Source of the DNA: Nymphaea colorata
Lineage: Eukaryota > Streptophyta > Magnoliopsida > Nymphaeales > Nymphaeaceae
Assembly: GCF_008831285.2 (NCBI RefSeq)
Contig: NC_045150.1
Coordinates: 7,824,001-7,888,000 of the forward strand
Direction of reading: 5' to 3'
Length of the DNA stretch: 64,000 bases
Positions 33,850 to 46,765 of the stretch are shown in pieces (within the stretch, counting starts at the first letter, position 1; each line of letters starts with the position of its first letter). The position numbers and the translations under genes were made by a program. Under the pieces are notes generated by a model. It saw only the letters and a list, made by a program, of their open reading frames with translations, was not told where the DNA came from and did not search any database.

Positions 33850-35740
33850 AATAAAGAAAGTTGTATAAAATTCCCTTAACTTGATAAACCAAAATATCAA
33901 CTCTTTCAACATTACCTTACGAATTAAATTATATCTTCACGCTTCAGATAAAGTTTTTGACCTTTTCCTCATTCGCCGGTTAAGGGATGATGTCTTCAAA
34001 CCTTTCCTTGTTGCTGCTTTATGAAATATGTACCTTGAAGGGAAAAAAAAAAATCTTCTTTCAAAACACCAAAGCCAACGAAAGTAAGTTAGAAATACAG
34101 TTGTCCTACCTTAAAAAGCTGCACTTAACTCCCTCTCATTTATAGCGTTTCTTGTGCTTGGAGAGTGGATGGACTTGAATAAATTCCAACAACCTCCCCT
34201 GCCGCTTCATGCATGCCTCGATCATGTTCCTTTAGTATTAGATACCATGCCCACCGTGTGGGCAACTGTCCACCTCAACCTCTGTGAACGTTTTTTAATG
34301 TTTTATTATCATGCACTGAACTTAAGCGTAGTTATATGGGATACCCACATACACCCAATTCATTGCAATAATAAAATGGATCGGTACCTTTTACCTAAAA
34401 CTTTCGAGAGCTTGGCCGCCATTGATTGAGGCATTGACTAAGTAACTCGTATACAACGATAACTTGTTTATTTTCATTCATTTTAAATATTGAAAGTAAT
34501 TTAAGTGGTGGATTTTATTTATTTCTACTGAAAGTGTAATGTTGTGGCCAACATATATTTGTTATTGTTTATTATGTTTGGGCGATTCAAAGCATTTATT
34601 CTTAACCGGTTCTTATCATTTTCATTTTTTTTTACTTTCTTTGAACTTTTAATATAACAATCTAAATTCATAGTACTTTTTATGTTATATTATATTATAT
34701 ATATAATTGTTTTATAAGAAAAAAGAAAAGGAGACAAATGATGAAAAGTTTAATATATATATATATATATAAATATGATGGTATTGCGAGTTGAAGCCAC
34801 ACCCACATCTTCATCAACCAAAGCTGGTGCCGCCACTTTGAAGAGTTCATCTGACTATATTAAGTGCCTATTTTTAGGTGTTTTGGTGTTTTTATTTATG
34901 TCTACTTTTTGTTAATTCCAATGTAGCCGTTGCTTAGTATAGTGAAAACGATGAACAATATTCAAATTATTACAATTAATAACAAATATCATTTAAGGGA
35001 AAGAAAGAGTATAATATGCATTTGATCAACCTTAGAGAGAGAGAGAGAGAGAGAGAGAGAGCTATTATAAATAAAATTAGAGGTGTTGGGGACATTATTA
35101 TAAACTAAATTAAATTTTTTTCGTTCATTTTCTTTACAAAGCTAAAAAAAATTGACATTTCATATTTTTCCTTTCCTTTATATTCAAAATTAATTTTTAC
35201 AATATTTTTTCCTCCCATTTCCTTTTTTTTTTTTCCTTCCATATCATTTTTTCCCGTTTCTTTTTCTTTCGACATTCCAGGTCATTGCTTTTTCATCCAT
35301 CCAAACATAGCATTAATGAGAAAATAATGTAAAGGACCTCAAAAAACATGAACATAGCCACTTGGGTGCGACCACTAGGTTTTCTAAAGTCTCCATCTTT
35401 GTAGCTGGCATTCAGAGATATCTGAACCAATTGAAGAACACAGACAAAAAAGACTGGTTGAGGTCCCTTTTAGGGACATTTTATAAGTAAATATACAAAA
35501 AATTGGTGTTCATCAATGCATACATAATAGATATTATTATATGGACAATTGCCGACGCATGCCCTTATGTGGCTCCACTCCTATGAAAAAGAAACCTAGC
35601 CCAAGAGAGTTGCATGAACTACGAAAGAAAGAGCAGCTCCATCAAGGGAAGAAGAACTTTCAACCCTTGTACGTAATCAACTGTTTTAAGCATCCCCTAT
35701 ATTTTGAATAACCAGCAGGAAATCTCACTGCCCAAGCAAG
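33850..35740. other. Gene-free AT-rich stretch
   Basis: No exon-like ORF with recognisable homology was found. An (AT)n run lies at 34756-34772 and an (AG)14 run at 35034-35061. The part nearest 33.85 kb is presumably promoter of the minus-strand 4CL-like gene. Confidence 0.6.
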
Positions 35741-35749
35741 ACCCAAAGC

Positions 35750-35940
35750 GAGGGATAGAGCCATAAATTATTTTTTTTTTACGTGAGAATTGAATTAAAG
35801 TTTTTTTGTATTTTGACTAGAGTTGAAATATCATTTTTCAAAAATTTTTTATAAAACAAGTGAAATTTTCTAACATTTACATGCAAATTTAAAAAAAAAA
35901 AGTGAAGTGAAGCCAGAACCCATGCGAACTCTACCTTTGT
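35750..35940 (-). mobile_element. GGCGGAGC-type miniature element
   Basis: Minus-strand orientation. ATTGAATTAAAGTTTTTTTG, then GAAATATCATTTTTCAAAAA, then TATAAAACAAGTGAAATTTT matches the element at 21000-21180. Its right end (AGCCAGAACCCATGCGAACTC) resembles the GCATGGGTTCTGACC of 37280. Confidence 0.5.
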
Positions 35941-35963
35941 TTCTTCCTGCCCTTGGAGTCCAA

Positions 35964-36143
35964 GCTCTCCCTAAGACTACCTACATGTCAACTAGCGAAT
36001 TATATTCTTAGTTTGGTATTCGATAAATGCTGGGATTTTAGATCAAATTCATCGCTCTCCCTAAGACTACCTACATGTCAACTAGCGAATTATATTCTTA
36101 GTTTGGTATTCGATAAATGCTGGGATTTTAGATCAAATTCATC
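35964..36143. repeat. Exact 90-bp tandem duplication
   Basis: 35964-36053 and 36054-36143 appear identical base for base. Zero divergence implies a very recent event or an assembly artefact. Confidence 0.95.
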
Positions 36144-37252
36144 CAACACTTACATGATTTTTAATACCAAACCGGTTGGAGCCGATGCACCAACTGAAGC
36201 CAAGTCCCTACCCACCACTTTGTTTCTTGCTGGATCGACCCAGTAGGGCAGGCCGAGTCGAACCGAGACACCACCCCCCCATCATGATTGTCAGCTTTTC
36301 CTGTCCGTCGCTGAACGTCCCAATAATAACTACCCCCATGCGCTTCTTCGGCACGGAAGACAAAACGTTGGGAATCAGTAAATAAATAACAATAGTCGTT
36401 TCTTGAAAGCAACGGCGAAAAAGTTTTTCAAAAATTAACAATAAATATTAAATAATTAGAATTGATATTCGACACTCTTCAATCTGCCATAAAATCGAAA
36501 TATTTGCCACCAATATATATATTTATATATATATATATATATATATAATGGGTAACTTTTTCCTTTTTTGATACTCAACCAGAGTTCAATCCTTGGAATC
36601 TTCACCAAACGGTCTAAAAATTGCAGGTAGCCTTGAGAATATCGGATCAGATTTAAGAGGATCTGATGCACAATGCACGGATGAATAAATGGTAGAAACT
36701 TCTCCACCTTGTCCTTATTCCCAAATCTAACGTTGCTGCTGAAAGAAATGAAATAAGGGGGAAAAAAAGTTTAAAGAAATCCCATAGAAATTTATTCCAT
36801 CCATGCACTGAACCATGGAACGCAAGCTAGCCCTTGTCTTGTTTATAATAACGAAAGCACATGAATGCGCAGTAAGTATTTGCTAAGATGATAGGGAAGG
36901 CAGAGATATACCTCCATCTTGAACAACCTCTGGTTTTGGTAGACCAAAATTTATTGAGTTAGGGCGTTTGGTCTCAAATTGACGAGGAATTATGATTCTA
37001 AAATTTTTGTTTTCGAATTAAAATTTCAAACCATCGAACTCCCTCTTATAAAAGCAAGCACACAACAATTGGCCTTCATCCCCAACTTCAACTTCACTCT
37101 CTTTAAAATCTAGCTAAGAACACATTTTTTGAACTCTAGCAAAGGAAAATTTGTACACCCTATTTGGATGCACGCTCAATAGGAAGTCTTGTTTTGGCAT
37201 GGGGGGTCTCTTTTGTTAGTGAAAACCCTGCCACAGCAATTGGCATGATGGC

Positions 37253-37640
37253 CAAAGGCGGAGCCAAGGGAGGCCGCATGGGTTCTGACCTCACCTTAAT
37301 TTTAAAAAAAAATTATATGTAATTTTTAGAAAATTTCACTTATTCTATATAAAAATTTTAAAAAATGATATTTTAACTTTAGTCAAAATTTAGAAAATTT
37401 TAGTTTGGCCAACTCATAAAAAATTTCTAGCTCGCCTCTTAATGATGGGCACATCATGAAAAATTTTTGGTTCTAGCCACACCTTAATTAAAAAAAAAAG
37501 TTTATATGTAATTTTTAGAAAATTTTACTTATTCTATATAAAATTTTTTAAAAATGATATTTCACCTTTAGTCAAAATTTAAAAACTTTAATTTAGCCCA
37601 CTCATAAAATATTTCTGGCTTTGCTCCTTAATAATGGGCA
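37253..37640 (+). mobile_element. Two adjacent GGCGGAGC-type miniature elements
   Basis: 37253-37445 and 37446-37640 are similar to one another. Both read CACCTTAATT, then ATATGTAATTTTTAGAAAAT, then CTTATTCTATATAAAA, then TTTAGTCAAAATTTA, and end in a (G/C)TAATGATGGGCAC-type tail. The first begins GGCGGAGCCA. No coding capacity. The rest of 36.15-39.3 kb holds only AT-rich sequence, with AT runs at about 36520-36547 and 39034-39068. Confidence 0.55.
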
Positions 37641-39029
37641 CATTACAACAAATTAAAATACCCCATCTACAACACCACCATTCTTTGTCTCTTTTCACAA
37701 CACCATCATTCTATGTCTCTCATTTCCTCCTCATGTGTATTATGTAAAGGCAACCTTTTGTTTCACGAAGAGGCCATTGTTTGCGCCAAATCTGGACAAA
37801 AGGTAAACTATTTACCTTGGCCTTCTTCTTTTCTTGTGTAACACTTACTTTGTTTTATGCTTCTGTTGTAAATGAACATCTCACCAACTGGTCGATCATT
37901 TGGAGTTTTTTATCTTTACTGGTCTTTGTGTTGAATCGTTGTTGAGATTGAGAAGCTCATGAGCTTGTGCTCAAGTTATTTTCTAGCTTGGCATGGTTGT
38001 GCTGCTCATTAACTGTTTGTGGATATCGCTAAACAGTCGATAAATGTTTCACTAGCATGCATATTAAGTTTAAATACATATAGGTAAGAAAAATTTGTTC
38101 GATATGTCAATTTAGAGCCGGTTTGACTATTATGGAACTGAATCCTTGGGCTTAAAACTGCAGGGTAGTTAGTGCATTATACGGTGAGCTTGAAAAAAAA
38201 AAAGGAAAAATATGGTAAGTTTTTAAAAATTAAAAATGAAGAAAAAATAAAGTGAGAAACTAATAACACAAACATCAAAAGATAAGTAGATTTGCAACAA
38301 ATAAAAAATAAAAAATAAAAAAAAATGTTTCGCATTAAAAAAACTGAAAAATAAAAAAAGTGAAAAAAAGGTTAAAATGTATCGGTGATACTAATGTTGC
38401 ATTTTCAATAACAATAAGGCGAAGGGCTTGATGCCGTTCTTAACTCCTCTATTTCTGTCCATTTTATGAGACAAACAACTATTTAGAACAATGAACTGCA
38501 AAATTATCAGCCTTATTTTGCTTGCGCCCTATTAAATTAAAATTATTTTAGCTGACACTTTATAATTTGTTAATGTATGGTTATTGTATAGTATATTGCC
38601 CAAATGCAATGAAATATATTTCTGATTGATGTTCCTTTACAAAATCTGTATGACACTTGTACATTATCGTTGCTTTTAACTTGTAGAATTACTAAACTTC
38701 ATTTGAAATCCTGCAGTTTTTTCTGTATAGAATGAGAATGATATTCCTTGTTACCCTTCTATCAAGAAGCGTCTTCAGAAAATTTATGCATACCAATGGT
38801 GCGATCCTTCACTCACACTACCTTGTGTGTTTGTGGCAGGTGGATTTAACAAATTTGTGGTTGTAAATTTTGCTCTTTTGCTATTTCTTGTTAAATTTTT
38901 GCAGCTGAATTGATTGCATTTTGCTCTTTTGAAGTATAAATTTAAGTATTGGATTTATGGCATTTTCATTAAAGTTCCATATTTTAATGTTTGCAGAACA
39001 CATATCTTCCAGCTCTATATCTTTTTCTT

Positions 39030-39068
<39 letters not shown>

Positions 39069-39409
39069 TCCAATATTTGTGCAATTTTTTTATTAACTTT
39101 GTAGTTTAGTTTATCTAACTGTGTGTCAACTACCATTCCCCCATTTTTTTGTCATCCAATAGTGAAAATTTGGTTTTTGTCATGTTGCCCAAACAGTAAA
39201 TACAGGTTTTGAATGCTAACAAAAAAATCGTTTCTCAAAACCAGGTTTCAATAAAAACCATTTTTTTAATGGGTTCCCAAGCTACCGCATAAATGAAAAA
39301 TGAAAAGTGCACCTTGCGTCGCCATCGGCCACTGCCAGCGACCGCCAGTTTCACCAGTGGCCGGCTGCCCAGACCATCAATTCACAAATTTTGCTTTATT
39401 TTTATATTG

Positions 39410-39410
39410 G

Positions 39411-39455
<45 letters not shown>
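39410..39455. repeat. (AT)n microsatellite
   Basis: TA/AT dinucleotides with one TT phase change. Flanking sequence to 39700 (TGTGGGCAGGTGCCCACAC, a self-complementary run near 39552) resembles 53890-54010, pointing to another decayed short repeat. Confidence 0.85.
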
Positions 39456-39456
<1 letters not shown>

Positions 39457-40628
39457 TTTACATGTGGCTGTCGCTTAAAAGTTTGAAATTCAAAATAGTG
39501 GTGCGCCGTGGCGAGGCCATTTATAGCTTTACCACGGCCAGTGTGGGCTACATGTGGGCAGGTGCCCACACGGACCACAAAAAACTTTTTTATTTTTATA
39601 TTGATATTTCTGATCAATTTTTTTCATTTTACATGTTGGTGTCCTTTAAAATTTTATACCTAATGCAACTTAATCAGAATTTTTTTGGTTCTGCCACTGT
39701 CATCAAGTATTATACTCACTTGTGCTTCTTGTATTAGCAATAAAATTTCCCTTAGCTTTTGCTTCTATGCTACTCCTTACTAATTTAGCCTTCGCATAAA
39801 GAACTACTTATCTGATGTACAAAGCTCAGGCTCTGCAAAAAAATCCGATTTAGCATAATCGGGAGCTGCAGCTACGTCTTGTTTCCTAACCTTGACAGCT
39901 TGGGGCTGCATTAATATGAAAAAGTTATGAACAGGAAACAATCTTCCTACAATTTTATACAAAGCCTTTCAAATTTCAACGCACAAAACCATCTAACCTC
40001 AGCTTTGATATCACTGCAAGTATTTGCTTTATATCCTTAGCAACTGAAGAGAAGACCTGCTCCACATTGAAGGTTTTTTTTGCACTATGCATACCAAGAC
40101 CATTGTGTTACAGCCAGAGTTATATAAATAAGACGAAGCATGTGCGGTATATAAATAAGACTAAGCATGTGCAGACAAGAAAGAACCAGAGAAATAACTC
40201 AGATCACAGTACCAAATGATTTATATATCCACCCATGCCTAATCTTGTGATGCCACCACAAACTATAATTTGGATTAACACAGTGCTAGAGCCGAGTGGA
40301 GGTATAAAACGGCCTTTTTCATTTTTATCATGTTCATCTTATTCAGTTAGTGCCTTAGCGAACATATGAAAATGAAGGATTTTTAGTCGTTTCTTTCCTC
40401 TTTAAACTAAGCAGGAACTGACCCCAAGTTCTTCCAACGATTTGTCTCATTACCGATAGATGGGCAGTTTAATCTCATTATTCAGACGCAGATTTTTTCT
40501 CTCGATCCCATTTTCTGTCCTAAACATGCCACAACTTTTTGACGGAACAATTTATTCAAGATAAGTCATTCAGTAAACCTTATCTCAAATCACCTGTCAT
40601 GGAATGTTGTTCAAGTAAGCAGTTAAAT

Positions 40629-41345
40629 GAATTAAACAAAACCTTAGCAGCTTCTTGTAGATAGCAGGTTGTATACTTGTGCAATACACACATACACATC
40701 CACACCTATATATCTATTCATCTATTTGTGCATGCATGTGCATGTGCATGTGTGTGTGTGTGCTGAAATAGGAAAAAGACAAGCCTGCAAGGTTGCTGAA
40801 ACCTGATCTGCACAGGAAGAAAGAACAGCTCCTGTTCTATTCGTTTTTTAATGCTCAGTATCAACACATGTCAGCTAAACCTTAAGCAAAACCTTATAGC
40901 AGCTTCTTGTAGATAGCAGGTTGTATGCATCTGCAACACACACACATACACATCCACACCTTTATATCTATTCATCTATTTGTGTGGGCATGTGCATGTG
41001 TGTGTGTGTGTGTGTTTGCTGAAATAGGGATAAGACAAGCCTGCAAGGTTGCTGAAAACTGATCTACACAGGAAGGAAGAAAGAACAGCTCCTGTTCTAT
41101 TCATTTTTTAATGTTCAGCATCACCACGTCAGAAAAATGAATTAAACAAAACTTTATAGCAGCTTCTTGTAGATAGCAGGTTGTATACATGTGCAACACA
41201 CACAGATACAAATCAACACCTATATCGATTTGTCTACTTGTGTGTGCTGAAATAAGGAGAAGACAAGCCCGCAAGGCTGCTGAAACCTCATCTGCATAGG
41301 AAGAAAGAACAGTTTCTCTTCTATTAATTTTTTAGTGTTCATTAT
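40629..41345. repeat. About 255-bp tandem repeat, 2.8 copies
   Basis: The landmark AGCTTCTTGTAGATAGCAGG occurs at 40649, 40901 and 41161 (periods 252 and 260). Each unit contains CACACACATACACATCC, a (TG)n run that shrinks in the third copy, and GACAAGCCTGCAAGG. No ORF spans the units. Confidence 0.9.
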
Positions 41346-41698
41346 AGTACTGATTAATTATGTACCAAAAGGCAAGAAAAACCCTTCAATGAATGCACTC
41401 CTTTATGGATCTAAACCTGTAAAATCGACATAACACATAAACACATCTTAGAAGCCTCCCTCAAGTTGAACATGCCCCTTCGAACCATTCAAAACTTACT
41501 TTTAAATGTCAAGGAATCAAAACCTACTAAATGAAAACCCTTCTGTGAACGTCTAAAATGCGTCGGGATAAACATCATTAAAATGTTAAATTGAAGTCTG
41601 TCTTCGGACGTTCAGACTGCAATTGGGCTGGACACAGTTAACTAAAAGCAGCAAGGCATCTTCATTGGATACACAATTGATAGCATTGACAGTATAAT

Positions 41699-42130
41699 TA
41701 TGGATGTCAATATATTTTATTTGGATTGGATGTCCAATTGAATCCTTCTGAAAAAATAGGATATGAAACAAATCCAGTATCCAATTGAGAAATTGGATTG
41801 GATCAGATTTAAGAAGTCATATCTGATCAAATTCAGATTTGGATAAACATAAATATCCAATCGGATTCAGATTCACATTGGATTTAGTTTTAAATGAATA
41901 TCATTTATCCAACGTTCTTACATTTTGAAAATATGTCAAGTTTAGTTCAAAATTCGGATTTGGTTCAAACATTAATGTAAAAATTGGATTCAGATAGGAC
42001 TTGGATTATAAAATTAGATATTGAATTCAGATATAATTTTCCTGTATCGAATCTGAATTTGAATCCAAATGTGTGAATATCCAGAAAAATGGATATGGTT
42101 AGGGGTATATCCAATCCATTGACATCCCTA
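41699..42130. mobile_element. hAT-like miniature element, GGATCCGA family copy 2
   Basis: Ends are TATGGATGTCAA and TTGACATCCCTA, near-perfect inverted repeats matching those of 8566-9027. The interior is degenerate GGATTCAGAT / ATCCAAT units. Flanking 8-mers no longer match. It is more diverged than the copy at 8.6 kb. Confidence 0.7.
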
Positions 42131-42460
42131 GCTAAATCAGATTCAACACATACAGGTAGCTGCATTATTGTTAAGGTGCATGAGTTGGTGAAAGCAAATT
42201 CTTCATGTCCATCTAGTTAAAGTAATAGGAAAATACTAATGGAAGTTGAAGTGGGGATTTTACTTATTTGTAAAGAACGTCTAGTTAAAGTTTGACATTT
42301 CCAATTACTTGCACTACAAGCATAATGGATCTTTCAAATATAAACTAGAAGTGTATGGTAGAATTGACTGATCAGAAGCACTTTGAATGGTTAATGGAGG
42401 CTTCAAACTTTGGTTGAAATACACGGTAGCCAAGCTATGTCTAGTGTCACCAACAGTGAT

Positions 42461-42627
42461 CAAAGCACAACTACAATTGGTTTCTTCTTATTAAAATTCT
42501 GTAATTATCAAAGTACAACTACAATTGGTTTCTTCTTATCAAAATTCTGTAATTATCAAATCACAACTACATTTGTTTTCTTCTTGTTAAAATTCTGTAA
42601 TTATCAAAGCACAATTACATTTGATCA
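42461..42627. repeat. 48-bp minisatellite, about 3.5 units
   Basis: Units start at 42461, 42509, 42557 and 42605 (partial). Because 48 is a multiple of three, an open frame runs through them as a repeated 16-residue unit (QSTTTIGFFLLKFCNY), but there is no sign of a real gene. Confidence 0.93.
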
Positions 42628-43329
42628 AATCAGTGCACGGTGTCTAGCTATCCTGTGAACCAACTGCAACTTAATTGATATACGGGTGCACAACTTGCTG
42701 ATCAGTTATTGTGAGTTCGTCCCAGTTTATCTTGCTTTGATCTCATCAGTTTAGCTAAATGAGACATCCAAAATTGAACATCATCATGGAACCCAATATA
42801 AAGGTCGCCCAAGATGCTGAAGAAGGTGATGATGAAAGTGGAAGCCTAGCTTTCGATCAAATTTCACCAATATTTCATAAGTGAAGTGAAACCGATTTAA
42901 GAACAAAGGTCGCCCAAATCATGATGAAATTCTCAAAATCACAAGGAAAGAGGTGACTTTGGGACACAATAATAATCTCATCGGGATCATCTAAATAGAT
43001 ATATTTACAGTTGGAGAGCGCCTGATAAGCAGAAAATCATGTTTTTGGTCGACGCACAACTATGTTCTTGTTATACAATTAAAACATTGAACATTGATTT
43101 GTAATACGTTAAATTTTGGGCTGTTTTTTATTTAGAAAACAGTTTCGGTCGCTAAAAAATGATATACAACTGCCGACGTCCCTAGCTGTCATCCCGTCTT
43201 TGTGTGGCAATAGGCAGTTGATATATACCATAGTTGTCATGTCTGAGAAAGGAAATGATTCAAACGGTCAGGATTTAGTTTTGAGATTTTTAGTTCTCTT
43301 GGCTGCACCAAACTCGATTAAACTAGATT

Positions 43330-44840
43330 TCTGAAAGAAAGAACGGAAGATGACAAATCTGTAGCAGGAACTGCAGCCGGAAACGACGGCTGCAATTCTT
43401 AATGCTGGTAAGATCATTCTTCGTTCTTCTTCTCTATGCAATGAATAATATTGACGATTAAGATGTTCTGAACCAAAAGAAAAATGATGGTGGTGTTCTG
43501 CCTCCTTTAGATCATTCTTGCGTGATGACGACGATGCTGTAATCCTTAAGGAAGAAAGAAAAGAAAAGGTTGACGGTTTGCATGTGCTGTTCTTATTTCT
43601 CAATTGATCGTAAAATGGAACACAGTAACATTGCTTCTGATAGTTCTGCTTTTTCAACAAAATGGAATGAATTGAATTCATGGCCAGTTTGAGTGAATTA
43701 TTGTTTCTTTTTTCTTTTTGATGCACAATACTTTTGCTTTGTCGCTTTTCCTTTATTAGATCTTAAGTTGGAGGAAATGCTGCAAATTTTAGGGTTGAAA
43801 GCGAGTAAAAGTTTTGAGATCGGCGTTGTTTACCTAAAAGAATTATCATAAATATTGCTCCGTTCAGATGTTTTTCTTCCTTTCTGTCATTAGTTTTTGT
43901 TTCCCAAAAAATGAGCCTAGGATGGGGTAGGAAATCATAGCATAAAACATATAAGAAACAGGATATTACAGCGACAGAAATTCTCGTAGAGAAGTTATTA
44001 ATTCTTATTTGTGTTTCTGATTAATCATATTACCATCACAAATATTTACTTAGAGTATAGCCTCTTGTCATGTGGATCCCTCTTAATAACAGGAAACAGA
44101 AATTCAGTCTGCGGATGTGATAGGTAGTGCTACAATTCTGTTCTTTCAGAATGCGAGAACAATTAGTTCTCCGTGTTTTTGTTGTCTGCGTTCTTTTGTC
44201 TGGTATTTGGTAAATGTCACATACTTTTGGAACACTCGGTTCCCAAAGAACGCAGCCTTCCCCTTACCGCACACTCCCTATGGATCCTACTTTTGTATTT
44301 TTATCTGGGACAGAGAAATAAAAAATGACTTGCTTCCGTGTATTTTCACTGAAATGAGATTCCCTTGTCCTCCAAAAATGCATATCCTCTACCTTCTATC
44401 GTCATTCACCAAATTGTCATAGGAGTAAGTCGCATTGACCTTGGGAAGTTATCAGAAGTAGTTGTGGTTGATTATTTTGCTCCTGCAGATGCAGCGGAAA
44501 AAATCTCTGTGACATCATATACAATTTGAGGTCAAACGGCTGGAGCTTGGTTGATGTTCAGGGATTATTCTGTGCCTGGGGCGTTATGTAGGAAATGGGT
44601 CTTCTTAACTCATTTTGTCAATTGGATTTCCAGTGTAGCCACAGGATGCCTTGAGTTTCAGTGATTTGATAACCCAATGTGCTTGAATAGAAGTGAACTT
44701 GTTGAAGCGGTATAAATTTATTAAGTTAATAAAAAGAAAAAAGAGTCTTAAATTCTTAATTACTGCTGATGACTTGTGCTTCTACCATGTTTTTTTGTCT
44801 ATTAGGCATCTTTCCGGAGGAAACTAGAAAGGACATAGTA
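43330..44840 (+). promoter_or_regulatory. Probable 5' region (promoter and non-coding leader exons) of the hydrolase gene
   Basis: There are 3' splice-like sites at 44488 (TGCTCCTGCAG) and 44805 (TTTTTTGTCTATTAG), and a possible 5' site near 43409 (GCTG/GTAAGATC). These suggest leader exons before the ATG at 44841. The exon after 44489 opens with an eight-codon ORF starting ATGCAG. All of this is inferred from splice consensus only. Confidence 0.35.
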
Positions 44841-46765
44841 ATGACATCTGAGCGGGAAACATTCAGCGCTTCAGGGCCTGTACATCTAACTCCTGTTGAT
44901 TGGTAATTTTTCTTTCTTTTTTGTTGATTCATCTTCTCAAGTTATGTTTATTTTTTATGTATGTTGATTTTCTATGTGCCACCGAATGAAATTAAAATGA
45001 ATCCTTTAGGACTTAGTAGTAAAAACAGTACCACTGGAAATGGGAATTGAGAGGCGCAGTGGCTTGTGGCTTCTGCGATGAAGTTGCATTCCCAAAATCA
45101 AATTTTGCAACATCCGTAATAAGCAGTCATTGTCAGTGCAATTCCTTGGCGTGGCCTCAGCACTCATGCATATTTTAGGATCAATGCAAAAGTTTGGAAC
45201 CAAGAACAGCTTAAAAAGGTGCTTCCAAAACCCCAAACAACTTCTAAGGATTTGCAATTATATAATCACGGACCCCATGTCTACATCTGAATGCAGAACT
45301 GCTAAAGGCAGTCCAGATGGTTGGTTCAGTAGTTAACATCAGCAAATTTTGCTTTTGGTGCACACACATTCTGCTCAATTTCAAAGACCTCCAAAATGTA
45401 CTGTAAGTTATGCCATCACTGTTACAGGTTCTCTTCCCTTGCCAAATGTGCTCCCTCGCGTATGTAAAATGCTCTTTCAAAACATTTTGCTTGATCAATT
45501 ATGATGGTAAAATTATTGCAAATAAGATTGTAAATTTCTATAACCAGTACTGAGGTCATAGACAGAAGATGAGGCCTCATCTTGAATTGAATATGATGAT
45601 AGGTATGGTTACAGTAATCTTTGAGATGAAAAACATCTCAAAGTGGATGCAAAGAAGCTCAATCTTTATATAATAATGCCATCTTGTTATCTTCAGATTA
45701 TCCTGGTCAAACACTTTTTTTGTTTTGTCTGCTCATTTGCAGCAATCATTGTCAGAGTTGATGTGGAATAAAATAAACTATGTTTCTTGAATCAGGGATA
45801 ATCCTGACCATCAACGGTCTGTTGCTGCTAGTTTAGTTCAAGCTGTCTATGTTCTCGAACGCGACCGCCAATTGAAGCGCAAAGGAGCTGATGCTCTTGC
45901 ACCCCCTTGGTGGGAATTCTTTGGTTTTAAGTTAGCACATCCTCTTATTGATGATGCTGATTTGTCAGTTTTTGGCGCAATTTTTCAGTTTAATGAACCA
46001 CTTTCATGTCTGAGCTTCCAATCTCAGGCTTCTCCAAGTGCAGTCATTGCTTTCCGGGGTACGATACTAAAAGGAGATTCTTTGTCTCGAGACTTGAAAT
46101 TAGACCTGAGCATAGTTCATCATGGCCTTCATCAAACTTCTCGTTTTCACACTGCAATTGAGTCAATTAGAAATCTTGCTCCTGTATATGCAAATAATAT
46201 ATGGTTGTGTGGCCATTCCCTTGGTTCAGCCGTTGCCATGCTTGCTGGAAAATGCATGGCTGAGAAAGGTATTCTTCTAAATACATTTTTGTTCAATCCT
46301 CCATACGTTTCTGCACCAATTGAGAGGATTAAAGACCAGAAGGTAAAAACCAGCCTGCGGATAGCCAGCAGTCTTCTCACTGCTGGCCTTGCAATGGCTG
46401 TCAAAGGAAGGAGTTTTGTATCTGAAGCAAATGAGTTGTTCACTGCTCTTTCAGCATGGACTCCTTGCTTATTTGTGAATCCAGCTGATCACATATGTGC
46501 AGAGTACATTGGGTATTTTGAGCACCGGAATCTTATGGATGCCATTGGGGCAAGCAAACTCGAACGGCTAGCAACGCAACACTGTATTGGAGGCTTGTTA
46601 ATGGATGCAGTTGGACAGGAAAGCCAACCTTTTCATCTCATTCCATCAGCAAACATGACCGTGAACTTACATCCAGCAGCTAATTTTAAACAGGCTCATG
46701 GTATTCATCAGTGGTGGAGTCTGGATTTGCATCTGCAGTCCAAGCTGTATAGATACGTTGGGTAA
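44841..46765 (+). CDS. Alpha/beta-hydrolase, At4g10955-like (class 3 lipase-related)
   Basis: Two coding exons, 44841-44902 and 45796-46765, meet within a Trp codon (GT/AG borders) and give 343 aa. The protein opens MTSERETFSASGPVHLTPVD, followed by HQRSVAASLVQAVYVLERDR. A PPWWEFFGF motif lies near residue 57, VIAFRG near 105, and the nucleophile elbow GHSLG has Ser162 at its centre. A late NPADHICAEYIGYF segment probably carries the acid. This layout is that of the plant family annotated as GDSL esterase/lipase At4g10955, although the fold motif is lipase class 3-like rather than GDSL. The substrate is unknown. There is no signal peptide, so it is likely cytosolic. The start is the first ATG of the 5' exon; upstream sequence may be leader. 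Confidence 0.9.

Noticed and set aside
40629-42627. Spaced repeats considered as CRISPR-like arrays
   Set aside because: Tandem repeats with contiguous units and no unique spacers in a plant genome; ordinary satellite-type arrays.
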